64,000 nt of DNA. Source: Demetria terragena DSM 11295. GTDB taxonomy: Bacteria; Actinomycetota; Actinomycetes; Actinomycetales; Dermatophilaceae. Made by a program: the position numbers and the translations under genes. Below are positions 1 through 11,818 of this stretch, in pieces (position 1 is the stretch's first letter; every line of letters begins with the position of its first letter). Location of the stretch: positions 930,001 through 994,000 of the forward strand of contig NZ_AQXW01000004.1 in NCBI RefSeq assembly GCF_000376825.1. Reading direction: 5' to 3'. A model generated the notes under the pieces. It was not told the DNA's origin. It ran no database searches and saw only the letters and a program-made list of their open reading frames with translations.

Positions 1-88
1 GCAGATGGCCTCCGGCGTCGGCGCTCAGGTCGACCGGGCCGTCACCCTGTGTCGCCTCGACGAGCACTTCTTCGAAGACCTTTGGCAC
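1..88 (-). CDS. 5' end of an unidentified gene running off the window
   Basis: A minus-strand reading frame opens at a GTG (88-86) and stays open to the window edge, giving 29 residues that begin MPKVFEEVLVEATQGDGPVD. A GGGAGG ribosome-binding site (complement of 95-100) lies at good spacing before this GTG, which is the main reason to believe the gene. It diverges from the antitoxin gene at 169. The piece is too short to assign to a family, and no function is proposed. Confidence 0.4.
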   Translation of the reverse strand, partial: MPKVFEEVLVEATQGDGPVDLSADAGGHL

Positions 89-114
89 AGCCAACCTCCC
101 CTCACCAACGGGGT

Positions 115-141
115 GTTCGTTTTGTTCGTTTGAGGTACGGT
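115..141 (+). promoter_or_regulatory. Promoter and direct repeats of the toxin-antitoxin operon
   Basis: A TACGGT -10-like hexamer is at 136-141, about 27 bases before the antitoxin ATG. Just upstream are two direct GTTCGTT repeats (115-121 and 124-130) in the -35 region. Toxin-antitoxin operons are usually repressed by their own antitoxin, so the repeats are a plausible site for the HTH antitoxin. This role is inferred. Confidence 0.4.
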
Positions 142-168
142 GAGGGCATCATCACCTGGGAGGTAGCC

Positions 169-663
169 ATGAGTCGCGCAACCGCAGTACCCGCACCACG
201 CACATACCTGACGGCCAATGAAAACGACGCTGAGATCCTCGACTTCGTGCGCGCTCTGGAGGCCGCCGGTGGCAAGGCAGCAGATGCGCGCCCGTCATTA
301 GTAGCAGCTGACGGCACTCGTCTTGAGCTCCCGCCAGCCATGTTCGATGTGCTCAAACTGGTGGCCGAGGCGATGGCTGGCGGAATGGGGGTCAGCATCG
401 CGCCGCTCAACGCGTTGCTCACTACCCAGGAGGCGGCTGACTATCTCGGCGTTTCCCGACCGACCCTCGTCCGGATTCTCGAGCGTGGGGATCTCCCGAT
501 GGAAAAGCCAGGGCGGCATCGCTTCGTCCGGTTGAGCGACCTGGTCGACTTCCAGGATCGGCAGCGGGTCGAGCGCCGTCGCGCACTAGATGAGATGCAA
601 CGGCAAGGTCAGGAAGATGGCCTCTACGACCTCACCGACGGACCCGCGCCACGCACCCGCTAA
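169..663 (+). CDS. Excisionase-type HTH antitoxin of a PIN toxin-antitoxin pair
   Basis: The protein has 164 residues. Its C-terminal part (about 84-130) is a MerR/excisionase-type helix-turn-helix with the typical pattern LTTQEAADYLGVSRPTLVRI followed by the wing GRHRFVRLSDL. The N-terminal 80 residues are helical and not recognisable. The start is the ATG at 169 because GGGAGG sits 6 bases before it; a longer in-frame opening upstream lacks such a site. The PIN-domain gene starts 3 bases after its stop, so the two form an operon. HTH proteins of this type beside PIN proteins act as antitoxins and autorepressors. Pairing and role follow from the family; toxin neutralisation is inferred. Confidence 0.8.
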   Translation: MSRATAVPAPRTYLTANENDAEILDFVRALEAAGGKAADARPSLVAADGTRLELPPAMFDVLKLVAEAMAGGMGVSIAPLNALLTTQEAADYLGVSRPTLVRILERGDLPMEKPGRHRFVRLSDLVDFQDRQRVERRRALDEMQRQGQEDGLYDLTDGPAPRTR

Positions 664-666
664 CCC

Positions 667-1227
667 GTGGCCTTTCCTGTCTTCTTCGACACCTGTGCGC
701 TGTTTGGAGGCACGCTCAACGACACGTTTCTGCGGCTCGCAGAGCGTGGGGCGTATCGCGTTCTCTGGTCCGAAGGCATCCTCGCTGAGCTTGAGCGGAA
801 CCTGTGCGACCGGGCCGGTCAAGCTGCCGCCACCCACCGTCTGGCGGCAATGCGTGGCGCCTTCCCGGACGCCGCGGTGTCCGATTATGAAGATCTCGTT
901 CCGGCCATGACCTGCGACCCGAAAGATCGCCATGTGCTCGCGGCTGCGGTGCGCGGGAATGCCGAAGTCCTCGTGACGTTCAATACCAGGGACTTTCCGG
1001 CATCATCAATCGAGCCGCACCGCATTACGCTCGCTGATCCAGATGACTTCCTGCTCGATCAGCTCGACCTCCACCCATCCCACGTGCTCAGCGCGCTCAG
1101 CGATCAGGTCCGCGATGCGCGAAGGCCACGACTGACCCTGTCGCGACTACTTGACATTCTCGAACGATCCGATGTGCCCAAGTTCGCCGCGGAGCTCCGG
1201 CGAAACGAGTTCAACGGCAAGCGATGA
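667..1227 (+). CDS. PIN-domain toxin (predicted ribonuclease)
   Basis: A 186-residue PIN-domain protein, the presumed RNase toxin of a type II toxin-antitoxin pair. The acidic metal-binding residues of the fold are visible: D8 in FFDTCAL, E36/E41 in the SEGILAELE helix, D84/D87 in CDPKDRHVL and D109 in NTRDF. The GTG start lies 3 bases after the antitoxin stop, so translation is probably coupled. The remaining C-terminal 60 residues are helical and charged. Members of this family cleave RNA when freed from antitoxin; the actual target cannot be read from sequence. It sits beside a decayed restriction-modification gene, consistent with an accessory patch. Confidence 0.85.
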   Translation: MAFPVFFDTCALFGGTLNDTFLRLAERGAYRVLWSEGILAELERNLCDRAGQAAATHRLAAMRGAFPDAAVSDYEDLVPAMTCDPKDRHVLAAAVRGNAEVLVTFNTRDFPASSIEPHRITLADPDDFLLDQLDLHPSHVLSALSDQVRDARRPRLTLSRLLDILERSDVPKFAAELRRNEFNGKR

Positions 1228-1275
1228 GGTGCTGACTGACTCACGCCGCCTGGTAGACAACTGACCTACCTCCTG

Positions 1276-1622
1276 TTGATGAAGATGGCGCATGATCGCG
1301 CGAATCGAACGCTCGCCCCGGAGCGGATCGTCCCGGAGAAGTACTCCTGGAAGCGGCTTGTGGACGCCCACGGTGACCAGCTCGAGTCCGAGTACGCCAG
1401 CATCCTCACCGGGCTTTCCCGCGAGGACGGTGTCGTCGGCACGATCTTCTGGAAGGCTCAGAACCGGCTACTCACCGACTTCAAGCTGCACACAATGTTG
1501 CGTCTACCGACCGGCATCTCCTACGCCAACGGCGTCAAGGCCAATCCCCCTCGCCCGACGTCATCGCGCGCGAGATCGTCGAAGACCTCACCGCGGACTA
1601 CCGACCGGCACCCTCAGGCTCA
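1276..1622 (+). pseudogene. hsdM: Relic of a type I restriction-modification methylase (hsdM)
   Basis: The first 70 or so codons resemble the helical N-terminal domain of HsdM (REDGVVGTIFWKAQNRL, compare the usual GxxFRKAQNKI). This joins directly to KLHTMLRLPTGISYANGVKA, which in intact HsdM lies some 300 residues later, after the SAM-binding and NPPF catalytic motifs, which are absent. After about position 1545 the frame is broken, and an HsdM C-terminal-like stretch (DVIAREIVEDL) continues in another frame. The gene has therefore lost its catalytic core and is shifted at the end. No hsdS or hsdR is present nearby. It is not expected to make a working methylase. Confidence 0.7.
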
Positions 1623-2087
1623 GGTGCGGACGAGGTCTGCGGTCACCTCGAGGTGGCCCCGGTGCTGGGACAGCTCCTCATAGATGTGCATGAGGACACC
1701 GCCCTGGGTACGCGTGAACTCGGGCATGTCGTCCCGATCGCGGTCCGGTACGGGCCCACGCGGTGGCGCGGCACCGTCGAAGTCAGCGAGGTCTGTGCCG
1801 AGTTGCACTCGCGCACTGATGATCCGGTCGAGCAGGTGGTCGACCTTGCCGCGGGCGGTGAACTCGGCCGCGCGGTCCCTGGTGACCTCCCGATCGGCGA
1901 TCACTTGACCGCCCCAGAACTCCATGACGCCGAGGCAGTGGGTGACGATCTGGAACGGCGAATTGGCACCACTGAGGTCGGGCGACTCGTTGGCTCGGTC
2001 ATCGCCCAGGTCGATCAGCGTCTCGGCCATCCCGCGCAGCGCCCGGTCGACGTGGGTCACGACGTCATCAAGCTGGACCGTGCTCAT
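1620..2087 (-). CDS. DinB/DUF664-like four-helix-bundle protein
   Basis: A 155-residue protein of the DinB-like fold. A histidine in the IVTHCLG helix and the QHRGH pattern near the C-terminus are the usual metal-binding set of this superfamily, which includes mycothiol- and bacillithiol-dependent transferases. The start has an AAGGAG site 5 bases upstream. Its 3' end meets the hsdM relic, and its upstream side faces the tandem repeat at 2096. Substrate and thiol cofactor cannot be told from sequence; an actinobacterial member would most likely use mycothiol. Confidence 0.75.
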   Translation of the reverse strand: MSTVQLDDVVTHVDRALRGMAETLIDLGDDRANESPDLSGANSPFQIVTHCLGVMEFWGGQVIADREVTRDRAAEFTARGKVDHLLDRIISARVQLGTDLADFDGAAPPRGPVPDRDRDDMPEFTRTQGGVLMHIYEELSQHRGHLEVTADLVRT

Positions 2088-2095
2088 GAATCTCC

Positions 2096-4388
<2,293 letters not shown>

Positions 4389-5390
4389 TCAGGCGCTGCG
4401 CTCAGCGAGCAACCGGGCCACGGCGTGCGCAAGGCGCTGCGCGCGGACGGCGTCCTGCGGAGTGAGTCCCGCCAACCCACAGGCCGGGGTGACCACCACG
4501 TTTTCCAGATGGTGCTGCTCCAGTCCGTAGCGCTCCCAGGCCCGCAGCAAGGGGTCGAGCGCAGTGTCCGGCGTCAGATCCGGGCTATCGGTCGGAACCA
4601 AGCCTGCCCACAAACGCGTACCGGCCTCGATGGACTCCGCCAACTGCTCCCAGGTCGCGGGCGTGGCGAGCGCCAGGTCGAGCGAGACACCGCCTGCCCC
4701 AGCGGCTCGCAACAGCGGTACGGGCGCGTCTGGGGCGCAACAGTGCACGAGCGTTTCCACCCCCTCCGGCACGGCGGCAAGCACGGTCGTGAGCGCCTCT
4801 TGCGCAACCTGGTCTTCAACCGCGCGCAGCCGGCTAAAGCCAGACACCGTCGGGAGGTGTCCCGCCAGCACCGCAGGAAGGGAGGGTTCGTCGATCTGGG
4901 CGATGAGTCGGGCACCAGGCACCAGGCGGGCTACGTCGGCCAGGTGTCGGCGCAGGCCCTCCGCAAGACTGCCGGCCAGGTCGCGGGCCGCGCCGGGATC
5001 GTGCAGTGCGCGCTCGCCCCGTGGCAGGGCAACTGACGCCGCCAGAGTCCACGGACCGGCGACCTGGACCTTGAGCGGTCCCTGCCAGCCGTCGAACGCC
5101 TCCGCGGCTTCGTCAAGGTCTTCGCGCCGAAACCCATAGGCGCGGCGCAGGTCGCGGCCGGGTGCATCCGTGAGGCGCCATCCCGAGGGCTGGAGGTCAA
5201 CCGGCAGGTCCACGAGAAGACCTGCGGCGCGACCAATCAGGTCAGCGCCGGGCCCACGCGCTGGCGTCTCCGGGAGATACGGCACCTGGTCGACGTCCCC
5301 GGAGCCCTCGCTCAAAACATCGGCGACCGTACGAACAGCGTCTCGCGCTGACGACCCCGGCCAGGATCCGATTCCGCTCGCAGCGGTCAC
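4389..5390 (-). CDS. Cobalamin-independent methionine synthase-like protein (MetE C-terminal fold)
   Basis: A 333-residue protein with the TIM-barrel fold of the MetE/UROD superfamily. Likely zinc ligands are visible in VETLVHCC and TPACGLAGL, together with the conserved AQIDEP segment. It is about half the length of true MetE and lacks the N-terminal folate-binding half, so methionine synthesis from methyl-folate is not assured; similar short proteins sit beside ligA in mycobacteria. The GTG start overlaps the stop of the upstream lipoprotein gene by 4 bases (GTGA), so the two are co-translated. Its methyl donor is unknown. Confidence 0.75.
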   Translation of the reverse strand: MTAASGIGSWPGSSARDAVRTVADVLSEGSGDVDQVPYLPETPARGPGADLIGRAAGLLVDLPVDLQPSGWRLTDAPGRDLRRAYGFRREDLDEAAEAFDGWQGPLKVQVAGPWTLAASVALPRGERALHDPGAARDLAGSLAEGLRRHLADVARLVPGARLIAQIDEPSLPAVLAGHLPTVSGFSRLRAVEDQVAQEALTTVLAAVPEGVETLVHCCAPDAPVPLLRAAGAGGVSLDLALATPATWEQLAESIEAGTRLWAGLVPTDSPDLTPDTALDPLLRAWERYGLEQHHLENVVVTPACGLAGLTPQDAVRAQRLAHAVARLLAERSA

Positions 5391-6307
5391 TTGTAGGACT
5401 TCAACGGCTTCTTGCCGATGCCTTTCAGCGACTTGGTCACCGTGGAGCCGTCCTTGGTCTCGACAAAACAGCCCGACACCATGTCGCCCCTAGCCCACGG
5501 GCCAGGGCCACCAGAGTTCTCCGCAAAGGTGATGTCGCTGCGAGTGGCCCCGAGGTACTTCTTGGCCAGCGGCTGGCAGTACTTACGCGCGTCGGCGTGA
5601 ATCTTGTTGTCGCCACCCTTGGGGAACGGATCGCCCGGCTTGCCATTGATCTTCCCGCCGACCGACTCGCCTGCGTGCGGCTCAAGGCAGGACACGAGTT
5701 TGAGGTCGGTATCGCTGGCCTTTCCCTTAGAGCACAACTGGTATTTGTTGTATTTGTCGCCCTTGAGCGCGCCCTTCAGTGAGGTGGCGCTGGAGACCAA
5801 GCCGCGCAGCGACGTGCGAAATTCCTTGGCCATGCAGGCGATACGTGACGAAGAATCTGGGTTCACGGTTGCGGGCGCCGGATCCACGTCGACCCGCGAG
5901 ACGAAGAAGCCGGTATTTCCGAGGAACTTCGCGCCCTCGGTGTTGCAGGTGGCTTTCACCCACGCGCCGCGCTTGACCAGGTTGTCGGCCGAGGTCTTGT
6001 CGTCCTTGACGAAGAAAACCTCGAAGGTATGCGCCTCATTGCACTTGACCCGCGTGTAACTGGGCGCGGGTCCAAGACAGTCACCCGCCGCGATCGGCTT
6101 GGCAGGCTCCGTCGTCGTCGACGACGACGAACTCGAGGAGGTCGAAGGGCTCTCAGTGGTTGGCGCCGAGGTCTCTGTGGGTGTCTGCGAGCCGCTTGCA
6201 GGCGTCGAAGGAAGGGTCACCGTGGGGCCCTTGTCCTGGCCACAGGCGCTCAGCGCCACGGTCAACAAACCTGCCGATGTCGCCGCGACGAGTGATGCGC
6301 GCTTCAT
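5387..6307 (-). CDS. Secreted lipoprotein with septum-formation-type domain
   Basis: A 306-residue predicted lipoprotein. The start is the ATG at 6307, which has GGGAGG upstream and opens a lipoprotein signal peptide ending in the lipobox LSAC; a longer opening upstream is rejected. A Ser/Thr/Pro-rich linker (about 25-65) leads to a domain with GDCL...VKCNEAHTFEVF, typical of the actinobacterial septum-formation family, and a second diverged cysteine-containing half (LCSK...VSCLEPHAGES). It should be anchored outside the membrane. It is the first gene of the block ending in ligA and overlaps the MetE-like gene by 4 bases. Function is uncharacterised. Confidence 0.8.
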   Translation of the reverse strand: MKRASLVAATSAGLLTVALSACGQDKGPTVTLPSTPASGSQTPTETSAPTTESPSTSSSSSSSTTTEPAKPIAAGDCLGPAPSYTRVKCNEAHTFEVFFVKDDKTSADNLVKRGAWVKATCNTEGAKFLGNTGFFVSRVDVDPAPATVNPDSSSRIACMAKEFRTSLRGLVSSATSLKGALKGDKYNKYQLCSKGKASDTDLKLVSCLEPHAGESVGGKINGKPGDPFPKGGDNKIHADARKYCQPLAKKYLGATRSDITFAENSGGPGPWARGDMVSGCFVETKDGSTVTKSLKGIGKKPLKSYK

Positions 6308-6356
6308 GGTTCCTCCCGGATTGCCCTGTGATGGCGCCCAGGATAGCCCGGTACCG

Positions 6357-7445
6357 CTACCCCGGAGCGCCAATCCGCCCGACCTGGCGGATCGTTGCCG
6401 AACCGACGACTCGGGTTCCGCCATAAAGCACGACGGACTGCCCGGGAGCCACACCCCGGATCCGACGCTCGAGGTGGACCTGAACGCCCTCGCCGTCACG
6501 CCAGGCTCGACACGGAATCTCTTCGCCATGGGCGCGTACCTGGGCACCGAACGTGGACTCACCCTCGGGCAGTGCCCCACACCACCGGGCATCGGCGCCC
6601 TCGATGTGGTCGACACCGAGCAACTCTGCCGTGCCAACCACGACGGTATTGCGCTCCGGCTGAACCTCGACGACGTACCTCTTCGCGTGATCCTCGCGTG
6701 GCACCTTCAGGCCCAACCCGCGGCGCTGCCCCACGGTGTAGGCATAGGCCCCTTCATGGCGGCCGACCACGTCGCCTTCAGTGTCGACGATGTCCCCCGG
6801 CTGTTCACCGAGGCGCTTGGTCAACCAACCCTTGGTATCGCCATCGGCGATAAAACAGATGTCGTGGCTGTCCGGCTTCTTCGCCACCGAGAAGCCTCGG
6901 GCGGCCGCTTCCTCGCGGATCTGGGGCTTCGTGGTGTCGCCGAGCGGAAAATGGGCTCGGGCGAGTTGGTCGGCGGTCAGCACTCCCAGGACGTAGGACT
7001 GGTCCTTGGCCGGGTCGACAGCGCGGTGCAATTCCCGCCCGTCGGGGCCCTCCACGATCTGGGCGTAGTGGCCGGTGGCGACTCCGTCGAAGCCCAACGC
7101 AAGCGCCTTGTCCAGGAGTGCCGCGAACTTGATGCGTTCATTGCAGCGCAGGCAGGGGTTGGGAGTGCGGCCGGCGGCATACTCGGCGACGAAGTCCTCC
7201 ATGACGTCCTCGCGAAAGCGGTCGGCCATATCCCAGACGTAGAACGGGATGCCGAGTCGGTCCGCAACCCGCCGCGCATCGCCCGCGTCCTCGATGGTGC
7301 AGCACCCGCGCGCTGACTCGCGCAACGTTGCCGCCGACTGAGAGAGCGCGAGGTGTACGCCCACGACGTCATACCCGGCGTCGAGCATCCGAGCGGCCGC
7401 CACCGCCGAATCCACACCGCCACTCATGGCTGCCACGATTCTCAT
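6357..7445 (-). CDS. mnmA: tRNA-specific 2-thiouridylase MnmA
   Basis: MnmA makes 2-thiouridine at the wobble position of Lys, Glu and Gln tRNAs. The 362-residue protein has the PP-loop SGGVDS (8-13), the [12 protein letters not shown] motif with C98 and the nucleophilic C101, and the second catalytic cysteine C197 in DSHDICF. The C-terminal beta-barrel is complete. Its ATG overlaps the iscS stop by 4 bases, which fits its use of sulfur delivered by the cysteine desulfurase. The pairing iscS-mnmA beside ligA is conserved in actinobacteria. Confidence 0.96.
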   Translation of the reverse strand: MRIVAAMSGGVDSAVAAARMLDAGYDVVGVHLALSQSAATLRESARGCCTIEDAGDARRVADRLGIPFYVWDMADRFREDVMEDFVAEYAAGRTPNPCLRCNERIKFAALLDKALALGFDGVATGHYAQIVEGPDGRELHRAVDPAKDQSYVLGVLTADQLARAHFPLGDTTKPQIREEAAARGFSVAKKPDSHDICFIADGDTKGWLTKRLGEQPGDIVDTEGDVVGRHEGAYAYTVGQRRGLGLKVPREDHAKRYVVEVQPERNTVVVGTAELLGVDHIEGADARWCGALPEGESTFGAQVRAHGEEIPCRAWRDGEGVQVHLERRIRGVAPGQSVVLYGGTRVVGSATIRQVGRIGAPG

Positions 7446-8656
7446 GCGCTGCTCCGACGGCTGGCATCGACGGCGCTTCGGGCACGGGTCACCGCGGCGG
7501 GCAACGCAGCCAGGAACCGGTCGACGTCATCCTGGGATGAGGTATGTCCGAGGGACAGCCGCAGGGCTCCCCGAGCATCTTCTTCGGGGATGCCCATCGC
7601 GAGCAGCACATGGCTGGGGCGGGGCACCCCGGCAGTGCAGGCCGAGCCGGTCGAGCAGGCGATTCCGGCCGCATCGAGCAGGTAGAGCAGGGAGTCACCC
7701 TCACAACCCGTAACTCGCAGATGAGCGTTGCCCGCAAGCCGGTCGGTGGTCTCCCCCGCGGTGTACGCGCCGCTCACCTCGACCCCGATGCCGAGATCCA
7801 GGGCTCCCTTCACCAGCCGATCACGCAGCGCTCCAATGCGATGCGCGTTGGATTCGCGTTCGGCAACAGAACGCTCGACCGCTAGGGCGAAACCGGCGAT
7901 TCCGGCGGCGTCAAGGGTGCCGGAACGCAACTGGCGTTCTTGTCCCCCGCCAAAGGTCAGCGGCTGGACCTGCGCGTCACGGCGGGCCAGAAGCGCGCCG
8001 GTACCGACCGGACCGCCCAGCTTGTGCCCCGTCAGGCTCAATAGATCGACACCGGACTTAGCGAACGAAACCGGAACCTGGCCCACCGCCTGAACCGCGT
8101 CGGTATGCACCGGAACGCCCGCCTCCTGAGCCAGATCGGCGAGTTGGCGAATGGGCTGGACCGTGCCCACTTCGTTGTTGGCCCACATCACGCTGATGAT
8201 CGCGAGCTCTGCGGCATGCTCGGCAAGCAGGTCACTGGCGACATCAAGACGTACCCGGCCGGTGCCATCAACCTCTAGCCACCGAACCGTGGCGGCTTCG
8301 TGTTCGAGGAGATATTCAGCAGAGTCGAGGACTGCATGGTGCTCAATCGTGCTCGCGGCCACGGTCGTCCGCTGGGGATCGGCGGCGCGGCGAGCACGGA
8401 AGCCGCCGACGACGGCGAGATTGTCTGCCTCGGTGCCACCAGAGGTGAAGATCACCTCAGAGGGCCGGGCATCGAGAGCCTGGGCGATGCGCTCGCGCGA
8501 TTCCTCGACCGTGCGGCGAGCCAGCCGGCCACTGGCGTGCAGTGCCGAAGGATTACCCAGGTGGCGCATGGTCGTGGCGATCTCATCGACCACGTCCGGA
8601 CGTACCGCCGTCGTGGCCGCGTGATCGAGGTATACGGGCTCGACAGACACCCTCAC
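7442..8656 (-). CDS. iscS: Cysteine desulfurase (IscS/NifS family)
   Basis: A PLP enzyme that removes sulfur from cysteine and passes it on as persulfide. Visible features are the N-terminal YLDHAATT, the PLP lysine in [10 protein letters not shown] and the catalytic cysteine loop [16 protein letters not shown]. About 404 residues with the GTG at 8656, which has a weak GGGA upstream; a GTG two codons later is equally possible, and the longer ATG opening at 8710 adds residues not found in the family. It overlaps mnmA by 4 bases and most likely feeds tRNA thiolation. Confidence 0.95.
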   Translation of the reverse strand: MRVSVEPVYLDHAATTAVRPDVVDEIATTMRHLGNPSALHASGRLARRTVEESRERIAQALDARPSEVIFTSGGTEADNLAVVGGFRARRAADPQRTTVAASTIEHHAVLDSAEYLLEHEAATVRWLEVDGTGRVRLDVASDLLAEHAAELAIISVMWANNEVGTVQPIRQLADLAQEAGVPVHTDAVQAVGQVPVSFAKSGVDLLSLTGHKLGGPVGTGALLARRDAQVQPLTFGGGQERQLRSGTLDAAGIAGFALAVERSVAERESNAHRIGALRDRLVKGALDLGIGVEVSGAYTAGETTDRLAGNAHLRVTGCEGDSLLYLLDAAGIACSTGSACTAGVPRPSHVLLAMGIPEEDARGALRLSLGHTSSQDDVDRFLAALPAAVTRARSAVDASRRSSA

Positions 8657-8754
8657 ATCGTACGTCCCGCCACGCGGCAACCACCGGCCCGCACCATGCG
8701 GCGGACACATTTGTCACACTGTCCTTTGACTCCGCCGATCATCCGAGGTTTTTC

Positions 8755-9921
8755 ATGCGCTCCGCTTCCCGCCGTCTCCTGGCAACGGCGAGCCTAATGT
8801 CGTTGGTTGCCGTCACCGGCGCCTGCTCGTCCGACTCTGGGCCCGACGCGTCTCCGAGCCCCACCAAGCCGACAGGGTGTGACGGCAAGAAGGCACCGAC
8901 CTTTAAAGGCACCAAGCAGGCCTTTGAATCGGTGGCCTCCGTGGGTGAGGGCAAGGCCGTCGGCATCCAGGCCGCTGCTCCGCAACTGACCAAAGCCTCC
9001 AGCGGCGCCGAGGGTTGGTCGGTCGCGACCATCTCTATCCACGCCCGGGTTCTGACCAACGGCATTTTTGCGGTCACCCCTGACTCGGTGATGTTGATCG
9101 ACGAGAAAGGCCGGCAGTGCACCCGACCGCGCACCAATGCGGTCAAGTCACCACTACCGGTGGGCGAGATCGATGAGGCAGAGTCCGCCTCCGGCAAGGT
9201 GTCCTTCCTTGTTCCGGACGATGCCCAACTCTCGAAGTACACCGTGATGTATGCCGATGACCCGGCGTCGCCCGCGGCCGACGCGGAGTGGTCGCGCCAG
9301 GGCGTCGCGCCGTCGGCTAACGCAGCCACCTCCTGCGCTCCCGGGCGGACCTCACCGATGAAACTCGGAGAGATCGAGCGCGAGGACTGGGGTGAGTCCG
9401 AGGTCGTGGGCTCAGAGGGTGCGCAGATGCGGATCACCGTCGAGAAGCCGACGGTGAAACCCCTCAACCCGAGCAGCAAACACCCCAACGATGTCGATGG
9501 GCTGGCCGTCAAGGTCAAAATCGAGGCGCTGGGATCCGCGGCTTTCGTCGATCGCAACATGTTTCAGATGGTCGATGGCGAGGGCAGCCTGTGCCGATAC
9601 GCCCCCCTTGGCACTGAGGGCGAGACGCTGACCACTGACCTCATCCAGTCTGGTCAGAGCCAGACCTACACCTTGATCTTCTGGGCCCCTAAGGGCGCGG
9701 CGGATCAGGTGAAGAAGTTGCAGGTGATCCACCGGGCAGACACCTCCACCACCACCGGTGATGCGGGCTGGCACGACCCCAAGGAGAAGGCGCCGTACCC
9801 GACCGGCAGGCCGAAGCCGAAGCCGAGCCCATCAAGTTCGGCGAGCCCGTCAACCTCAGGCTCGGCGGCACCGTCCTCATCCGCGCCGGCCTCGACGCCT
9901 ACGCCCTTGAGCACTCCGTAG
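8755..9921 (+). CDS. Secreted lipoprotein with two DUF4352-like beta domains
   Basis: A 388-residue predicted lipoprotein. The ATG at 8755 is preceded by GAGG and opens a signal peptide with lipobox VTGAC. Two similar beta-rich halves follow (about 45-190 and 195-335), each carrying a pattern like VMLIDEKGRQC or FQMVDGEGSLC and a later YT(V/L)(M/I) strand. This resembles the DUF4352/telomeric-repeat-binding-like immunoglobulin fold of extracellular lipoproteins. A Pro/Ser-rich tail ends the protein. It stands alone, divergent from iscS, and converges on etfA with a strong hairpin in between. No function is assigned. Confidence 0.75.
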   Translation: MRSASRRLLATASLMSLVAVTGACSSDSGPDASPSPTKPTGCDGKKAPTFKGTKQAFESVASVGEGKAVGIQAAAPQLTKASSGAEGWSVATISIHARVLTNGIFAVTPDSVMLIDEKGRQCTRPRTNAVKSPLPVGEIDEAESASGKVSFLVPDDAQLSKYTVMYADDPASPAADAEWSRQGVAPSANAATSCAPGRTSPMKLGEIEREDWGESEVVGSEGAQMRITVEKPTVKPLNPSSKHPNDVDGLAVKVKIEALGSAAFVDRNMFQMVDGEGSLCRYAPLGTEGETLTTDLIQSGQSQTYTLIFWAPKGAADQVKKLQVIHRADTSTTTGDAGWHDPKEKAPYPTGRPKPKPSPSSSASPSTSGSAAPSSSAPASTPTPLSTP

Positions 9922-9946
9922 ACGTACGGGTTCCGCGACCCGCAGA

Positions 9947-9988
9947 CATACGTGCGCCCGCCCCAGATGTGGGGCGGGCGCACGTATG
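9947..9988. terminator. Strong hairpin between convergent genes
   Basis: An 18-bp perfect stem (9947-9964 pairing with 9971-9988), rich in GC, with a 6-base loop AGATGT. It lies between the lipoprotein gene, which ends at 9921 on the plus strand, and etfA, which ends at 10007 on the minus strand. It has no T-run, as is common for actinobacterial terminators, and can serve both directions. Confidence 0.75.
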
Positions 9989-10006
9989 ACGTCGGGGCTG
10001 TGATCG

Positions 10007-10963
10007 TCAGGAACGGCCCTTCTTGACCGCTTCATCGGCTTGCGGCAACACGGTAAACAGGTCACCGACGACACCGAAATCAACCAATTCGAAGATCGGT
10101 GCCTCGTCGTCCTTGTTGATCGCGATGATCGTCTTGGACGTCTGCATGCCCGCGCGGTGCTGGATGGCACCGGAGATGCCACACGCGACGTACAACTGCG
10201 GTGAAACCTGCTTGCCGGTCTGCCCGACCTGGCTGCTGTGCGGGTACCACCCGGCATCGACCGCGGCACGCGAAGCGCCCACAGCAGCACCGAGGGTGTC
10301 GGCGAAACCTTCGACAGGTGAGAAGTCGCCGCCGGTTCCCCGGCCACCAGAGACCACGATGGCGGCCTCGGTCAACTCGGGGCGGCCCGACTTCTCCTTG
10401 GGCTTACGCTCCGTGACCTTCGCTCCCTTGGCTGCATCGCTGACGGTGAAGTCAACGGGCACCACGGTGGCCCCGGCCTGCGCGGCCTTCGGCGGCACCG
10501 TGTTGGGCTTGACGGTCACGATCGGCGTGCCAGTCGTGACCTGCGACTTCACGGTGTAGGACCCAGCGAACACCGACTGCGTCGTGGTGACGTCGCCTTC
10601 GCTGCCTTCCACGGCACCCGCGTTGGTAATCAGGCCCGAGCCGGTCTTGACCGCCAGGCGGGCAGCCGCTTCGTTGTTGTCGGGGCTCGCCGGCAGCAGG
10701 ACGGCGGCAGGCTTGGCCTGCTCGACGACCGCGGCCAGTGCCTCGGCCAACGGGGCCACCAGGTAGTCCGAAAGGTCGGAGTGATCGACGACGTAAACCT
10801 TGTCGGCGCCGAACTGCGCCAGACGCGGACGCGCCGCCTCAACTTCGCTGCCGACAAAGATTGCCGACGGGGTGCCGAACTGACGAGCCAACGTCAGGAG
10901 TTCGGCAGTGTTCTTCTTGACCTGACCACCTTCGTGGTCGACCAGGACGAGTACTTCAGCCAT
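10007..10963 (-). CDS. etfA: Electron transfer flavoprotein alpha subunit
   Basis: The FAD-binding alpha subunit of the heterodimer that takes electrons from acyl-CoA dehydrogenases. The 318-residue protein has the N-terminal alpha/beta domain and the FAD-binding C-terminal domain with [30 protein letters not shown] and the [11 protein letters not shown] segment that contacts FAD. The ATG at 10963 has GAGGAG upstream. It follows etfB by 26 bases, forming the usual etfBA unit. The role in beta-oxidation is supported by the enoyl-CoA hydratase gene upstream. Confidence 0.96.
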   Translation of the reverse strand: MAEVLVLVDHEGGQVKKNTAELLTLARQFGTPSAIFVGSEVEAARPRLAQFGADKVYVVDHSDLSDYLVAPLAEALAAVVEQAKPAAVLLPASPDNNEAAARLAVKTGSGLITNAGAVEGSEGDVTTTQSVFAGSYTVKSQVTTGTPIVTVKPNTVPPKAAQAGATVVPVDFTVSDAAKGAKVTERKPKEKSGRPELTEAAIVVSGGRGTGGDFSPVEGFADTLGAAVGASRAAVDAGWYPHSSQVGQTGKQVSPQLYVACGISGAIQHRAGMQTSKTIIAINKDDEAPIFELVDFGVVGDLFTVLPQADEAVKKGRS

Positions 10964-10989
10964 GGGAGTTCTCCTCTTCCTCGTCCGAC

Positions 10990-11772
10990 TCAGACGAACT
11001 TCTGGGCGGACAGGAATTCGGCGAGCTTGGTGCCGCCGTCGCCTTCATCGGTCACAATCTCACCCTGTTCACGGGGCGGACGCGCCGCGAAGGAGAGCAC
11101 CTTGGTCCAGGAGGCCTCCAGGCCAACCTGACCAGCGTCCACACCGATATCGCTCAACGACCACGTCTCGACCGGCTTCTTCTTTGCGGCCATGATCCCC
11201 TTGAAGGAGGGGTAGCGCGGCTCGTTGGTCTGGTCAGTCACCGACACGACCGCAGGCAACGACGCCTCGATCGTCTCGCTCGCGACATCGCCGTCACGGC
11301 GACCGCTCACGCTGCCGTCGTTGACCTCGATGGTCGAGACCTGGGTGACCTGTGGGAGGCCAAGTCGCTCAGCGACCATCGCCGGGACGACACTCATCGT
11401 GCCGTCCGTCGACGCCAGGCCCATGAGCACCAGATCGGGGTTACCGATCTTCTTGATAGCTTCAGCGAGCACCAGCGAGGTGGCTGGCGCGTCCGAACCA
11501 GCGATGGCTTCATCGCTGACGTGAACGGCCTTGTGAGCGCCCATCTGCAGCGCCTTCTTCACGGCGTCCGCCGCCTGGCCCGGCCCCACAGTCAGGACGG
11601 TGACTTCGCTGCCTTCGTCTCCGTCGACGATCTGCAGCGCCGCCTCCACGGCGTACTCGTCGAGTTCGGAGAGCAGTCCGTCGACGCCCTCCCGGTCAGT
11701 CGTGTTGTCTTCGGTGAAGGTGCGATCGCTTTGAGCGTCGGGCACATGCTTCACACAGACGACGATGTTCAT
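10990..11772 (-). CDS. etfB: Electron transfer flavoprotein beta subunit
   Basis: The AMP-binding beta subunit of ETF (260 residues), recognised by [12 protein letters not shown], the TVGP segment and [11 protein letters not shown]. It is the promoter-proximal gene of etfBA. A TAGGAT hexamer is about 47 bases upstream of the ATG, and a 16-bp inverted repeat covers its -35 region; the same operator word precedes the hydroxyacyl-CoA dehydrogenase gene at 47.4 kb, suggesting shared control. The ribosome-binding site is weak. Confidence 0.96.
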   Translation of the reverse strand: MNIVVCVKHVPDAQSDRTFTEDNTTDREGVDGLLSELDEYAVEAALQIVDGDEGSEVTVLTVGPGQAADAVKKALQMGAHKAVHVSDEAIAGSDAPATSLVLAEAIKKIGNPDLVLMGLASTDGTMSVVPAMVAERLGLPQVTQVSTIEVNDGSVSGRRDGDVASETIEASLPAVVSVTDQTNEPRYPSFKGIMAAKKKPVETWSLSDIGVDAGQVGLEASWTKVLSFAARPPREQGEIVTDEGDGGTKLAEFLSAQKFV

Positions 11773-11818
11773 CTCGCGCGTCTCACTTTCTTCGGGATGC
11801 TACGTGGCTCCGCGGCAT

